A DNA stretch of 20,525 bases, from NCBI GenBank assembly GCA_036897485.1, contig JAYMTF010001941.1, positions 1 to 20,525 of the forward strand, given 5' to 3'. The stretch is from Pelargonium nanum (Eukaryota; Streptophyta; Magnoliopsida; Geraniales; Geraniaceae). Made by a program: the position numbers and the translations under genes. This document shows, in pieces, positions 11,601 to 18,700 of the stretch. Under the pieces are notes generated by a model. It did no database searches. It saw only the letters and a list, made by a program, of their open reading frames with translations, and was not told the origin of the DNA. Within the stretch, counting starts at the first letter, position 1. Each line of letters opens with the position of its first letter.

Positions 11601-12118
11601 TGTCATTTTTAGTAAGTTAGTTATGCATGAATTACAAATAGTGAAAACTGATGTTGATAGTAAGGATGATTTGAGTATTTTGAAAAAAAAAAGTGATAGA
11701 TCATATGCCACACATGATGAGTGAAAACTGAAAGTACAACAACTTCGTTGTCCCTAATTTTTTTTTATAGGGAGCTATTTGCAAATGAGTTTTAAGTATA
11801 AGGTCCTTATCTACTATTTGCTCTTTTTTAAATGCGAGGTTTACTAGTTTTAGTCGGGAAAAGTCTTTCCACAAAGTACGAGTAAGACTGCATAAATAGA
11901 TGAGCATGTTTAGACTTCATAACGGGTGTAATTGTGTGAGTCTCGTCCATTGAGCCGCTATTTGGTATAAAATTACTATCTCCTTGAAGCTCCTTAACCT
12001 TGATTTCCACAGAGCAAGGTTCTGCAGGGCTGTCATCGAGCTCCAGATTACAGGACTCCTTCGGATGCCCAGCAAAAGACGTCCAGATTTTGTGCAAAGA
12101 GTGGCATTTGGACTCTAA
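2664..12118 (+). CDS. ORC3: Origin recognition complex subunit 3 (17 exons, 731 aa)
   Basis: ORC3 is a core subunit of the nuclear origin recognition complex, which marks replication origins and helps load the MCM helicase. Joining 17 exons gives an uninterrupted frame of 2196 nt, close to the usual plant ORC3 length. The N-terminus (1-87) is low complexity, then basic. Residues 88-250 form the AAA+-like part. The Walker A area near 128-137 (PIVTDAASKQ) lacks a GKS/T signature, as is normal for ORC3, while a Walker B-like strand, APIVVIIDDMER, sits at 221-232. Residues 420-440 (FLYEAGKFNKIQLLDLFCEA) and 595-610 are typical of plant ORC3. A basic RPKKRK patch at 678-683 may be a nuclear localisation signal. 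The C-terminus ends in RRPDFVQRVAFGL, the family's conserved winged-helix end. The start at 2664 has a good context (CCGATGGC) and directly follows a CT-rich leader. Family assignment is from recognition, not a search. Confidence 0.95.
2768..3595. repeat. Roughly 250-313 bp tandem repeat, 2.5-3 copies, in ORC3 intron 1
   Basis: Copies begin at about 2768, 3081 and 3331, each with a version of GGTTTGCGG followed by AAAATTTA. All three carry GATTCGAAT, CACTACTGTTATTTCAAAT and GATCTTATCA. Copy 1 is about 313 bp and copy 2 about 250 bp. Copy 2 lacks a roughly 65-bp segment containing GATTTGGCC and AAATTAGCA, which is present in copy 1 (about 2915-2970) and again after copy 3 (about 3535-3590). 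The array starts only 33 bp after the exon 1 donor. It has no coding content. Confidence 0.88.
9288..9376 (-). mobile_element. Au-like SINE remnant, reversed, in ORC3 intron 13
   Basis: GGGTGGCTTAGTGCATGAAGC at the left and GCAGAGAGGTTGTTTCCCTG at the right match, as I remember them, the reverse complement of the 3' end and of the post-tRNA head of the plant Au SINE family. The centre is deleted and the tRNA-like head is cut off near 9376. The element lies antisense to ORC3. The assignment is from memory of the family consensus. Confidence 0.55.
9515..9598. repeat. 42-bp tandem duplication with internal palindrome
   Basis: Two 42-bp units, 9515-9556 and 9557-9598, differ at a single base (CCGGAC against CCGAAC). 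Each contains an 8-bp inverted repeat, GTACCAGT and ACTGGTAC, around GTATT; in the second unit the last base pair is lost. The repeat lies in ORC3 intron 13. The near identity suggests a recent duplication. Confidence 0.92.
10461..10583. repeat. 24-bp perfect direct repeats in ORC3 intron 15
   Basis: The same 24 bases, containing AAATGAAAGAAGCTGCACAA, occur at 10461-10484 and 10560-10583, separated by 75 bp of A-rich sequence. They could be a small duplication or unusually long insertion-site repeats around the 75-bp spacer. I do not recognise the spacer. Confidence 0.8.
10595..10817. mobile_element. Short terminal-inverted-repeat element (MITE-like) in ORC3 intron 15
   Basis: The left end GTCTGGTCCGGTCCTGGTCC (10595-10614) is an imperfect inverted match, about 16 of 20 positions, to the right end GGTCCAAAACCGGTCCTAGAC (10797-10817). 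The 223-bp body is AT-rich and noncoding. No clear target-site duplication is visible, so the superfamily is open. GGTCC/CCGGT-rich ends of this kind recur in plant DNA-transposon relics. Confidence 0.5.
11542..11776. mobile_element. Stowaway-type MITE (degenerate) in ORC3 intron 16
   Basis: TA followed by CTCCCTCCGTCCC at 11544-11556 is the classic Stowaway terminal motif, and the next bases AAAATGAGTGTCC also fit. A second TCCAAAATGAGTGTCATTTT follows at about 11590. The right end appears decayed: only TATAGGGAG near 11767-11775 resembles the expected inverted terminus, so the right border is approximate. Stowaway elements are Tc1/mariner-derived and are often found in plant introns. Confidence 0.7.
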
Positions 12119-12260
12119 GATTCAAAGCAATTCAAGTAGATCTATCCTCTGTTACTCCTTCCCGTCGATGAGGAAAAAAGGTAAGAGTTATTTCATTCAT
12201 TTAATTTTTAAAATCAAATAAACACCCCGCTGATTCAAACACAACATAAATTAAATATCA

Positions 12261-12327
12261 AGTTTAGCTTTGTTGTGTTCTAATTAAACAATTAAGTTTA
12301 CTTCGTTGTGTTCTAATTAAACAATTA
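12261..12327. repeat. 33/34-bp tandem duplication
   Basis: The units are 12261-12294 and 12295-12327. Both end in TTGTGTTCTAATTAAACAAT plus TA and differ mainly in AGCTTTG against ACTTCG. The repeat lies just downstream of the ORC3 3' end. Confidence 0.9.
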
Positions 12328-12484
12328 GGTATTATAGAGAACCTTTTCAACTAAAAGTTATAACTGATAACATGTCCCTCTCGTGCAACCTCATTATTGC
12401 TTTGCACAGTCTATGCACATGTCTAGTTCTAGTCTTGCGCTAAAAAATGAACATAGTTTTAATAATCAGGATAGCGATAAGATC

Positions 12485-12580
12485 TCGAGGTAGACTTCTG
12501 ATACCGTAAAGAACCAACTCTAATAAAAAATTTAATCTGATAGTTGAATTCTCATTATCAATTTTATACTCCAACTGATA
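12485..12580 (-). mobile_element. Possible LTR-retrotransposon scrap with a primer-binding-site-like motif
   Basis: On the minus strand, 12505-12495 reads GGTATCAGAAG, close to the TGGTATCAGAGC primer-binding site used with initiator methionine tRNA by many plant retrotransposons. The sequence next to it on the LTR side (12508-12580, minus strand) resembles dispersed plant repeats I have seen before, for example AAAGAACCAACTCTAATAAAA on the + strand. No internal domains or second LTR are present. This would be a short relic at best. Confidence 0.35.
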
Positions 12581-12917
12581 TGATACTAAGATATGGTTGT
12601 GTTTATTTTACATTATGATTTGGGAATGTCTAAATATTGTTAGTTATAGAGTATTTGCAATTCTACTTCAGTTGTTCTTGGGTTCTAGTACTGCGAAGTC
12701 AATAATGAGTTGGAAGTAAAAATCTGGCATTGAAAAGAAATGAGTGGTACAAAAATTGGTGTACCAAATCGGTGGTCCATGTGGTATGGCTGAGTTTATG
12801 GAGATGACCCATTGTGTCAAGATTTGGTATCTTGCAATCAATCAATGCTATATGGCCTTTTTTGTTCTATTTTGTTTTCATTCATTTACCTTTAGAAAGC
12901 AAAGATAAGAAATTCAT

Positions 12918-13087
12918 TTCTCTTTATTCGAAGTCTCAAGTATGGGTCTCAATTATGAATAAAATAGGCATGGGATGAGTTTTGTGTCTCGAGTGGAAGA
13001 GAATTGGTTCTCTTTATTTGAAATCTCGAGTTTGAGTCTCAATCACAGAGAACATAGGCACAGGAAGAGTTTTGTCTCTCGAGTGGA
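12918..13087. repeat. 90-bp-period tandem duplication
   Basis: Unit 1 (12918-12997) and unit 2 (13008-13087) both start with TTCTCTTTATT and end with GTCTCGAGTGGA, with about 80 percent identity by eye. Ten bases separate them. No coding potential is seen. Confidence 0.88.
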
Positions 13088-13218
13088 GCTCTTCGACTCT
13101 AATTAGTTCCGGATAAATATTTGGAACACTAAATGTAGAAGGAGATGCAATTTAAAACGCGTTCAAACTATAAATAATAATTGTTGCAAAATATGTATGA
13201 TTGGTATTTGCTTGGTGG

Positions 13219-13354
13219 TTGATGATTTGAGAAAGGTCTATTGGGTCCATTTGCTATAAATTTGGCTCCATTTCCTGGAATTTACTATAAAATCTTGTTG
13301 ATGATTCGAGAAAGGTCTCATGGGTCCATTTCCTGGATTTTCCTATAAACTTGG
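13219..13354. repeat. 79-bp-period partial tandem duplication
   Basis: TTGATGATTTGAGAAAGGTC at 13219 recurs at 13298 as TTGATGATTCGAGAAAGGTC. Both are followed by a GGGTCCATTT block and CTATAAA. The units differ by small insertions. Confidence 0.85.
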
Positions 13355-13570
13355 AAACATTCTGGGCCCATTCTTTAATTTTCACTTATTTTTGGGAGAA
13401 TATCAAGGTTATTAATGATTGATTATATTTATTTCTAGAATATTTCAAAGGCCATTTTGATAGTTTTTTTTTTTTACTAATAAAAGCTAACCTGAAAGAA
13501 ACTTAAAACTAATTGTTTACTAAAGACATTTTCCTATATACTAAATTTAAATATGTGTTGTCATCAATTT

Positions 13571-13638
13571 TGCAGGTTAAATAGAAGAAAATTCAAGTTA
13601 TATTTATTTATCAAATTGCAGGTTAAATAGAAGAAAAA
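13571..13638. repeat. 47-bp-period duplication
   Basis: The 21-bp string beginning TGCAGGTTAAATAGAAGAAA is identical at 13571-13591 and 13618-13638. Confidence 0.85.
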
Positions 13639-14412
13639 AGTTATAGTGAAGCAAGCAGAAAGATAATTGTGACTGTTGTGATAATTTAGAATATAAATTA
13701 CTATATTGTATTGATTATTGTATTTAGCTACTTTGAGGTTTTGGTTACCAAAAGAGACATTTCATAACTGTGCTTGAAGTCACCTATATTATTCTTTTAG
13801 TTTAGTTTTTACAGTTAGGTCTTTTCAAACTGAATTTGATAATATTTGAATGAATTTGACTCTAAATTTTTTAATTATTAGTTTAACCATAAACTGGTAG
13901 AAATAAAAACTTAAACTCATTTTAAATCTAGTTATTTTTTCCAGGTGTTAGCCAATGCTTATTTACACGATACACCTCAGTACCCTAATTACGGTGCTTC
14001 GTGTTTGGACTCTATGATAAAGGTTGTCCCCTTGTTGAAACTGTTTATTTTATAGTTTATGACATTTGATATCACAGTTTATCGAAAATGTACCAGATTG
14101 ACATGATGCACGTTTAAATGCGGACGATTTGTTGTGACATTCATTTTCCTTAGTGTTTTATGGAAAGAGATGTGAGACCAAATGTCGCTACAACAATTGG
14201 TGCATAAGTTATACAATGATCGACCTCGATATTACTTTGAGTGAGCGTTTTATAGTGTTTGATGCATGCTTATTAGGAAGATTTAACGTTTGGCGCGATG
14301 AAGTAACATGAGCACGAGTCTGATAGGAGGGCGTTGGAGTTGACTCTCACACTTCACATGTAAACCTACTTGTTCTGAGATAAGGAAAATATGAGAAGAG
14401 CATGAGAGTGTG

Positions 14413-14493
14413 ACACGTGTAAACCAAGCACGTGTCAGCACGCGCTAGGCTCGTGTCGGCAATAGCAACGGGCGTGCCCAAAACCAATGGGCT
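14413..14493 (+). promoter_or_regulatory. G-box/ABRE cluster and site II box upstream of CDI
   Basis: ACACGTGT at 14413-14420 and CACGTGTC at 14429-14436 carry CACGTG cores, the binding motif of plant bZIP and bHLH factors, including those of abscisic-acid response. A CACGCGCT CGCG-like box follows at 14439-14446. CCAAT at 14484 merges into TGGGCT at 14488-14493. The cluster is about 170-250 bp upstream of the CDI TATA box. Activity is inferred. Confidence 0.55.
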
Positions 14494-14664
14494 TATATCT
14501 ATCTATTCTGGTTCGTAGGAAGTTATTACACGCGCTGGTCGACACAGATCCCATAAAATTATAAAACTACTTTAATATAAATAAATAATAATAATTAGTT
14601 AATAACTGGAGGCAATTTCCATTTTCTGGTTGCTCTGTTTCATTTCATTTCCATTTTATTTCTC

Positions 14665-14672
14665 TATATAAA
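14665..14672 (+). promoter_or_regulatory. TATA box of CDI
   Basis: A canonical TATATAAA is followed by a pyrimidine-rich leader. Transcription would be expected to start about 25-35 bases later, near 14695-14702. The distance to the coding region is explained by the 5' UTR intron. Confidence 0.7.
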
Positions 14673-14851
14673 CACAACCACATGATCTCGCAGTTTCTGT
14701 GTCACCGCTCGATCTTCGCTCCAACACCAAATTTTCTCTGTCCCCTCTGATATTTTTTGGGGTTTTGAAATCCAATTGACTCTTTTTTCCAGCTAGATTT
14801 CACATCTCTGCTTCGTCTTCTTCAAGATCTGCCGACATTTTCAATTTTGAG

Positions 14852-15474
14852 GTACTTCACATTATCTGTTATTTTTTGCTTTTGATTGTTAATCATTTTT
14901 TGATTTATACGTAGAGATCAATGTGCATATGGGTTCTTTGATTTTTGGATCAGATTTGGAATTCTGGGTTTTGCTGAATTGTTAAATATCAGTTTCTATA
15001 GCATTCTTCTTTGATGCACGATTTCGTTTTCAAGATGCGCGTATTGAAGTTCCTTGATTGTTTAGGGTTTAGATTTGTATTTGCTCCGTTTGGTTTCATA
15101 GAAATTGAAGGGAAAAAAAAGTAAGGAAAGTGAAATTGAGTTCGATGGATTTTCTTGTGCCTAATCGCATTTTGTTGATTTCAGCGTTTTCTGGAATCTG
15201 AAACGACAAGTCGAAATGTAATTTTCTTAGTACTAATTTTGAGTTGGATTCCACTTTCTTAGAAATTTTCCAATTTTGTGTTTATTTTATCAGTTATTCA
15301 AGCTGAGTATGTGAATTTTATTTTCTGAATTAAGTAAGACTGAGAAAATTTGAAGATCCAGGTTTTTCAGTCATTTTCTCAGTACTAAATTCGAGTTATA
15401 TTCTTCCAATTTTGTGTTCTTTTATCCATTATTTAAGCTAAAGATGTGATTTTTTTTATTTATTTTATATACAG
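14852..15474 (+). other. Predicted 5' UTR intron of CDI
   Basis: The donor TTGAG/GTACTT is at 14852 and the acceptor TATATACAG/CAAG ends at 15474, preceded by a long T-rich tract. Removing 623 bp joins a roughly 150-base first leader exon to 47 bases before the ATG at 15522. The intervening sequence has many ATG triplets and stops and is T-rich, as plant introns are. The boundary is a prediction without transcript support. Confidence 0.68.
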
Positions 15475-15513
15475 CAAGACTGAGAAAATTTGAAGATTTC
15501 GGTTTTAAGTCAT
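15223..15513. repeat. Tandem duplication (about 151/140 bp) across the CDI leader intron-exon border
   Basis: Copy 1 is 15223-15373 and copy 2 is 15374-15513. Shared blocks are TTTTCTTAGTACTAA or TTTTCTCAGTACTAA, CCAATTTTGTGTT, and AAGACTGAGAAAATTTGAAG. Copy 2 contains the predicted acceptor ACAG. Copy 1 has TTAAGTAAG at the matching place. Confidence 0.88.
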
Positions 15514-15521
15514 CTGATCCG

Positions 15522-16286
15522 ATGACTTTGAGTAATGGGAATGCTCAACAAGTGAGTAGCAATGGAGAGACTAAACCTTTCAAGATCTTTGTGGGTTACG
15601 ATTCCCGCGAAGACATTGCATTCCAGGTCTGCCGGCACTCAATCTTGAAGCGATCCTCGATCCCTGTCGAGATCATACCAATAGTTCAATCAGATTTGAG
15701 AACCAAAGGTCTGTATTGGCGCGAACGGAACCCACTTGAGAGCACTGAGTTCTCATTCAGTCGGTTCTTGACACCGTATCTGGCCAACTACGAGGGATGG
15801 GCTATGTTTGTGGATTGTGATTTTCTGTACTTAGCAGACATTAAGGAATTGAGGGACATGGTCGATGACAAATACGCAATCATGTGTGTTCAACACGATT
15901 ATACCCCGAAAGAGACCACAAAGATGGATGGGGCGGTGCAGACAGTGTATCCGAGGAAGAATTGGTCTTCCATGGTTTTGTACAATTGTGATCATCCCAA
16001 GAACAAGGCGTTGGCGCCTGAGGCTGTGAATACTCAAACGGGTGCTTTTCTTCATAGGTTCCAGTGGCTGGAGGATCATGAAATCGGGTCAGTCCCGTTT
16101 GTTTGGAACTTTCTCGAGGGTCACAACAAGGTTGTTGAAAAGGATCCAACTACATTCCCCAAGGCAATACACTACACTCGTGGAGGGCCGTGGTTTGAGG
16201 CTTGGAAGAATTGTGAATTCGCAGACCTTTGGTTGAATGAGATGGAAGAGTATAATAACAAGGCGGAGAAGAAAATTGCATGCTGA
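15522..16286 (+). CDS. CDI: CDI-type nucleotide-diphospho-sugar transferase (254 aa)
   Basis: A single-exon coding region for a soluble protein without a signal peptide or membrane segment. After a short polar N-terminus (1-19), a Rossmann-like glycosyltransferase core begins with FKIFVGYDSRED (20-31). An acidic metal/nucleotide-binding DxD-type motif, FVDCDFLYL, lies at 97-103 with Asp98 and Asp100. HYTRGGPWF at 217-225 is a likely substrate-site loop near the C-terminus, comparable to the conserved His/Gly segments of GT8-like folds. The protein resembles Arabidopsis CDI, reported to be needed for pollen germination and tube growth; its sugar donor and acceptor are not known to me. The 15522 start is the first ATG after the predicted leader intron. 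The 254-residue length fits the family. Confidence 0.88.
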   Translation: MTLSNGNAQQVSSNGETKPFKIFVGYDSREDIAFQVCRHSILKRSSIPVEIIPIVQSDLRTKGLYWRERNPLESTEFSFSRFLTPYLANYEGWAMFVDCDFLYLADIKELRDMVDDKYAIMCVQHDYTPKETTKMDGAVQTVYPRKNWSSMVLYNCDHPKNKALAPEAVNTQTGAFLHRFQWLEDHEIGSVPFVWNFLEGHNKVVEKDPTTFPKAIHYTRGGPWFEAWKNCEFADLWLNEMEEYNNKAEKKIAC

Positions 16287-16407
16287 ATTTTACTAGCAGG
16301 TGCATATAAATATCATTTGAAATTTAGTTTGTCAAGTTACCTACCATGTTCTATTCTTTATGTTCGAATTTATTATCAACATGTACTCTAGATTTGGTGA
16401 CTATTGT
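16287..16407 (+). other. 3' flank of CDI, probable 3' UTR
   Basis: AT-rich sequence follows the TGA at 16284-16286. ATAAATATCATTTG at about 16305 and AATTTATTATCAAC at about 16367 are possible poly(A)-signal areas. The transcript end cannot be fixed from sequence. Confidence 0.45.
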
Positions 16408-17049
16408 TACAATATTTTAGCATTGCTGGCATATATGTCTTTGCCTTTCATGTGTAATGTTCCATCGTTCATCGACGTAACGATATTATTTAAGTATGAT
16501 TTCCTAGAAGCATTGTTTATTTATAAAAACGGCCTTTCTTCTATATTGTGAACTGGTTTTTATATTACGGATAGATAAGAGTGGGACAAAACCTAAGTTA
16601 CTGTTAGTCTAATGATCTGTTCAGTTCATTTATTTTTGTCTTAATTTTTATGTTGATAGTTTGAGTTTTGTGGGTGCTGTTGTTAAATGTTCAGTTACTA
16701 TATTTTAGCATTGCCTTTCATGTGTAATGTTTCGTTGTTCATCGCTCTAACGATGTCGCTTGAGTACGATATTTTAGAGGCATTGTTTGGTTACAAGAAT
16801 AATCTTTTCTTCTATTTTGTGAACTGGTTTTGTATTACAGATAGATAAACCTTAGTAGGGTAATGATCTGTTCACTTCTGTTTCTTCATTTATTTTTTTC
16901 TTAATTTATGTGTAGATAGAAAGTACTGAGTTTTGTTGATGTTGTTTAGTGTTGATTTTATTTTTCTGTCAATTACTATATTTTAGCATTGTAAGCATAT
17001 ATGTATATGCCTTTCATGTGTAATGCTTCATGGTTCATCTCTGTAACTC

Positions 17050-17257
17050 AGAGTTTGCAATTTGAACCCGAATTCGTGTGCACCGAAACCCGGCTCACAT
17101 TTTACGGGTTCAGATTGCACAAAAATAGACCCGATAAGTTCTTAGGCTGGGTGGATAAATCCGCACATTTTGTACTAAAAACTCAAAATATGATCTGATA
17201 CCTGCAACGATCCGGGTCGGGTTTAGGATAGGCCTTAAAACCCGAATCGCTAGCTCT
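17050..17257. mobile_element. hAT-like nonautonomous element 1
   Basis: The left end AGAGTTTGCAATTTG is an imperfect inverted match (about 11 of 15) to the right end CGATTCGCTAGCTCT read in reverse (17243-17257). The body is rich in ACCCG/CGGGT words (GGGTCGGGTTT, AACCCGAAT). This style is common in nonautonomous hAT-type elements of plants. It interrupts copy 3 of the tandem array. An 8-bp target duplication is not evident. Confidence 0.5.
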
Positions 17258-17300
17258 ACAATGCAGGCATACTGTTTTTGCCTTTCATGTGTAATGTTAA

Positions 17301-17412
17301 TTGCTTTACAATTTGACCCGTTATGAATGCGGGTTTGCTGACGCGATCCAACTAAAAAATGTGACAAGAACCCGAAAATTGTCTGTCGGGTTCGGTTCAA
17401 ATGGGTGGCTCT
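17301..17412. mobile_element. hAT-like nonautonomous element 2 (short)
   Basis: CAATTTGACCCG at the left and CGGTTCAAATGGGTGGCTCT at the right are inverted relatives of each other and of element 1. The roughly 112-bp insert sits inside copy 4 of the tandem array, whose sequence continues on both sides. Borders are approximate. Confidence 0.45.
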
Positions 17413-17599
17413 AATTTGAGTATATGATTTCTTAGATGCATTGTTTATTTACAAGACTTGTGTTTTTCTCTGTTAAGTTATGGAATCTGTTTCTTCATTG
17501 ATTTTCCTCTTAAATGCTGTGTTGATGGTACTGAGATTTGTTGGTGATGTTGTTAAATGTTGAGTTTTATTGGTGATGTTATTGAGTGAATGAGAACTT

Positions 17600-17965
17600 G
17601 AATTTATGGAATTGACAACTTTGATGTGCTCACAGGTTTCATTTTGCCACAGCATATTGAATTGCTTTTAGCCAATGAGAAACCAAAAAAGTGAAAAGTA
17701 GAGTGTGGCTTCACAGGAAAGTACTTTTAAAATGCTTCCTTTAGAGCTGTAAATATGTCATTGCTTATTTTACTTTTGCCTCCCAAACCCAAATTATTGT
17801 GATGTGAACATGTGTTTAGCATTGATTTCATTAAGTGTTGGTTTTTATTGGTGTTAATGTCACATTTTTCTTTGTTATAATTGAAGCTATATTTTGTATG
17901 GGAAACAACCTATTAGAAGTAGCTAATGTTGATAGTTGAGACTTCTATTATTGTTGATGGTCACA
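17600..17965. other. Noncoding intergenic stretch
   Basis: AT-rich sequence with words resembling the tails of the 290-bp array (TTTTATTGGTGATGTT at about 17566 and TTTTTATTGGTGTTAATG at about 17842). No gene or mobile-element terminus is recognised. Confidence 0.5.
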
Positions 17966-17968
17966 TAC

Positions 17969-18184
17969 AGAGAATATGGAGTATGAGTCTTGACGCAGTT
18001 GTAAAGTTACTGTCTTGTGATCTTGACGTTATTACGTTATGTGTTTAAGTCGTGGAAACAATTTTAGTGCGAAAGTGGAGGGGAAATAGAGAGGATGAGT
18101 CTTGAAGCAATAGTAAGATTGTTGTCTTGTGAACTTGACGTTGCCAATTTAAGTCGTGGAAACAATCTCAGTGCAAATGCAGGG
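17969..18184 (+). mobile_element. Two tandem Au-like SINE 5' heads, truncated
   Basis: Copy 1 (about 17969-18082) and copy 2 (about 18088-18184) both read GAGTCTTGA.GCA, then GT.TTGTGA.CTTGACGTT, then AAGTCGTGGAAACAAT. Copy 2 continues to GTGCAAATGCAGGG. From memory this follows the tRNA-derived head of the plant Au SINE (GAGCCTTGGCG, GGTTCGAGTCGTGGAAAC, AATGCAGGG). The Pol III box B is degraded (TTTAAGTCG). Both lack the 3' part of the family. Copy 1 carries a roughly 10-base addition (ATTACGTTATGTGT). Confidence 0.6.
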
Positions 18185-18227
18185 ATATGGTTCTGTGATT
18201 CAACGCCAATTCAGCAGCTCAGGTCAA

Positions 18228-18561
18228 TATGTTGGCTAATCTCGTGTCGTATAATTCAACTCGTGTAATACGAAAACGAACACGACCTGCATAAACGAAT
18301 CACCACCCATCCGTGAGCCCCCTTTTATCTTGAAACTTGCTTTTGTTCCTCATCAAGTAACTAACTTGCACGTTAGGTCAATCTCAACTTGTTTGTTTAA
18401 ACCTGTGGTCATGTTTTGTCATGTCAATCCATTCATAAATTCGTCGTGTAATTCAACTCGTTTGATAATCGAATCAAATTCAGATCGACCCATTTAACAT
18501 AAATACTAAACTTTTAACACGATACGAACACTACCCATAAACACGAACTTCCAACCCCTAA
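18228..18561. mobile_element. hAT-like nonautonomous element 3
   Basis: The left end TATGTTGGCTAATCTCGTGT pairs imperfectly with the right end ACACGAACTTCCAACCCCTA read in reverse (18542-18561). The body has the CGTGTCGTATAATTCAACTCG, ACGAACACGAC and CGACCCATTTAAC words typical of plant hAT-type relics. No 8-bp target duplication is clear. Confidence 0.5.
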
Positions 18562-18700
18562 CAGTACTGAAAGCCTTGCGCACTTAAACCCCGTAACACT
18601 AAACTTCCAACATAACACAAACACAGCCCGCGAACAGGAATCACCACCCATCACTATGAGCCCTTTTTTAGGGCTCATGAAGCTTGCTTTTGCCCCTCAA
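18270..18700. repeat. Duplicated GAATCACCACCCAT block and hairpin
   Basis: About 18270-18345 recurs at 18611-18697: AACACGACCTGCATAAACGAA against AACACAGCCCGCGAACAGGAA, then TCACCACCCAT, GAGCCC and CTTGCTTTTG.CCTCA. The period is about 340 bp. The second copy carries an added perfect 9-bp inverted repeat, ATGAGCCCT and AGGGCTCAT (18656-18664 and 18670-18678), around TTTTT. Confidence 0.75.

Larger units (their letters stand above)
2664..12118 (+). other. ORC3: Exon and intron map of ORC3
   Basis: Coding exons: 2664-2735, 3904-4092, 4273-4447, 4900-5069, 5163-5293, 5782-6055, 6193-6270, 6856-6932, 7015-7105, 7234-7445, 7798-7867, 8591-8676, 9023-9103, 9944-10019, 10127-10254, 11161-11340, 12013-12118 (TAA at 12116). 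Every intron has GT and AG ends, and all phases join without a stop. Introns 1 (1168 bp), 5, 7, 11, 13, 15 and 16 are the long ones. Least certain is the acceptor of exon 8 (ttgaag before AGTTTATGC), which has a weak pyrimidine context. The exon 15 acceptor was chosen at attag/ACTTTAG because it gives TLVGDPRKQIQVDLLE in frame; the later acceptors at 10132 and 10152 give a stop or lose the GDPR motif. Confidence 0.88.
12119..14400. other. ORC3 3' UTR and intergenic DNA without a supported gene
   Basis: The ORC3 3' UTR follows the TAA at 12116-12118. AATCAAATAAAC at about 12214 is a plausible poly(A) signal area. From there to the CDI promoter I see AT-rich sequence with short tandem duplications and a possible LTR scrap, listed separately. 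No open frame here shows a recognisable protein. Confidence 0.7.
16408..17600. repeat. Roughly 290-bp tandem array downstream of CDI, 3-4 copies
   Basis: Copies begin near 16408, 16695, 16971 and 17258. The first three share TATTTTAGCATTG, and all share CCTTTCATGTGTAATG; later blocks include GAGGCATTGTTT, TTGTGAACTGGTTTT, ATAGATAA and GTAATGATCTGTTCA. Copies 1 and 2 are nearly complete. Copy 3 stops near 17049 at an inserted element. Copy 4 is interrupted at about 17301-17412 and resumes with TTTGAGTATATGATTTC. The array may overlap the CDI 3' UTR. Confidence 0.85.

Noticed and set aside
11828..12097. 89-codon antisense open frame over ORC3 exon 17
   Set aside because: It is the mirror of a strongly supported coding exon and runs into intron sequence.
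16360..16551. 63-codon open frame downstream of CDI (and a similar one at 17001-17198)
   Set aside because: Both fall in the 290-bp noncoding array or its insertions, and the reading frame is not kept between copies.
16287..17640. Possible 3' UTR intron of CDI (GCAG/GTGCAT near 16302 to CACAG near 17636)
   Set aside because: Splice-like dinucleotides only; nothing in the sequence forces this and there is no transcript evidence.
17967..17982. 16-base identity ACAGAGAATATGGAGT with the ORC3 exon 4 acceptor (4896-4911)
   Set aside because: Similarity stops at once on both sides; chance or a very small patch is more likely than an exon copy.
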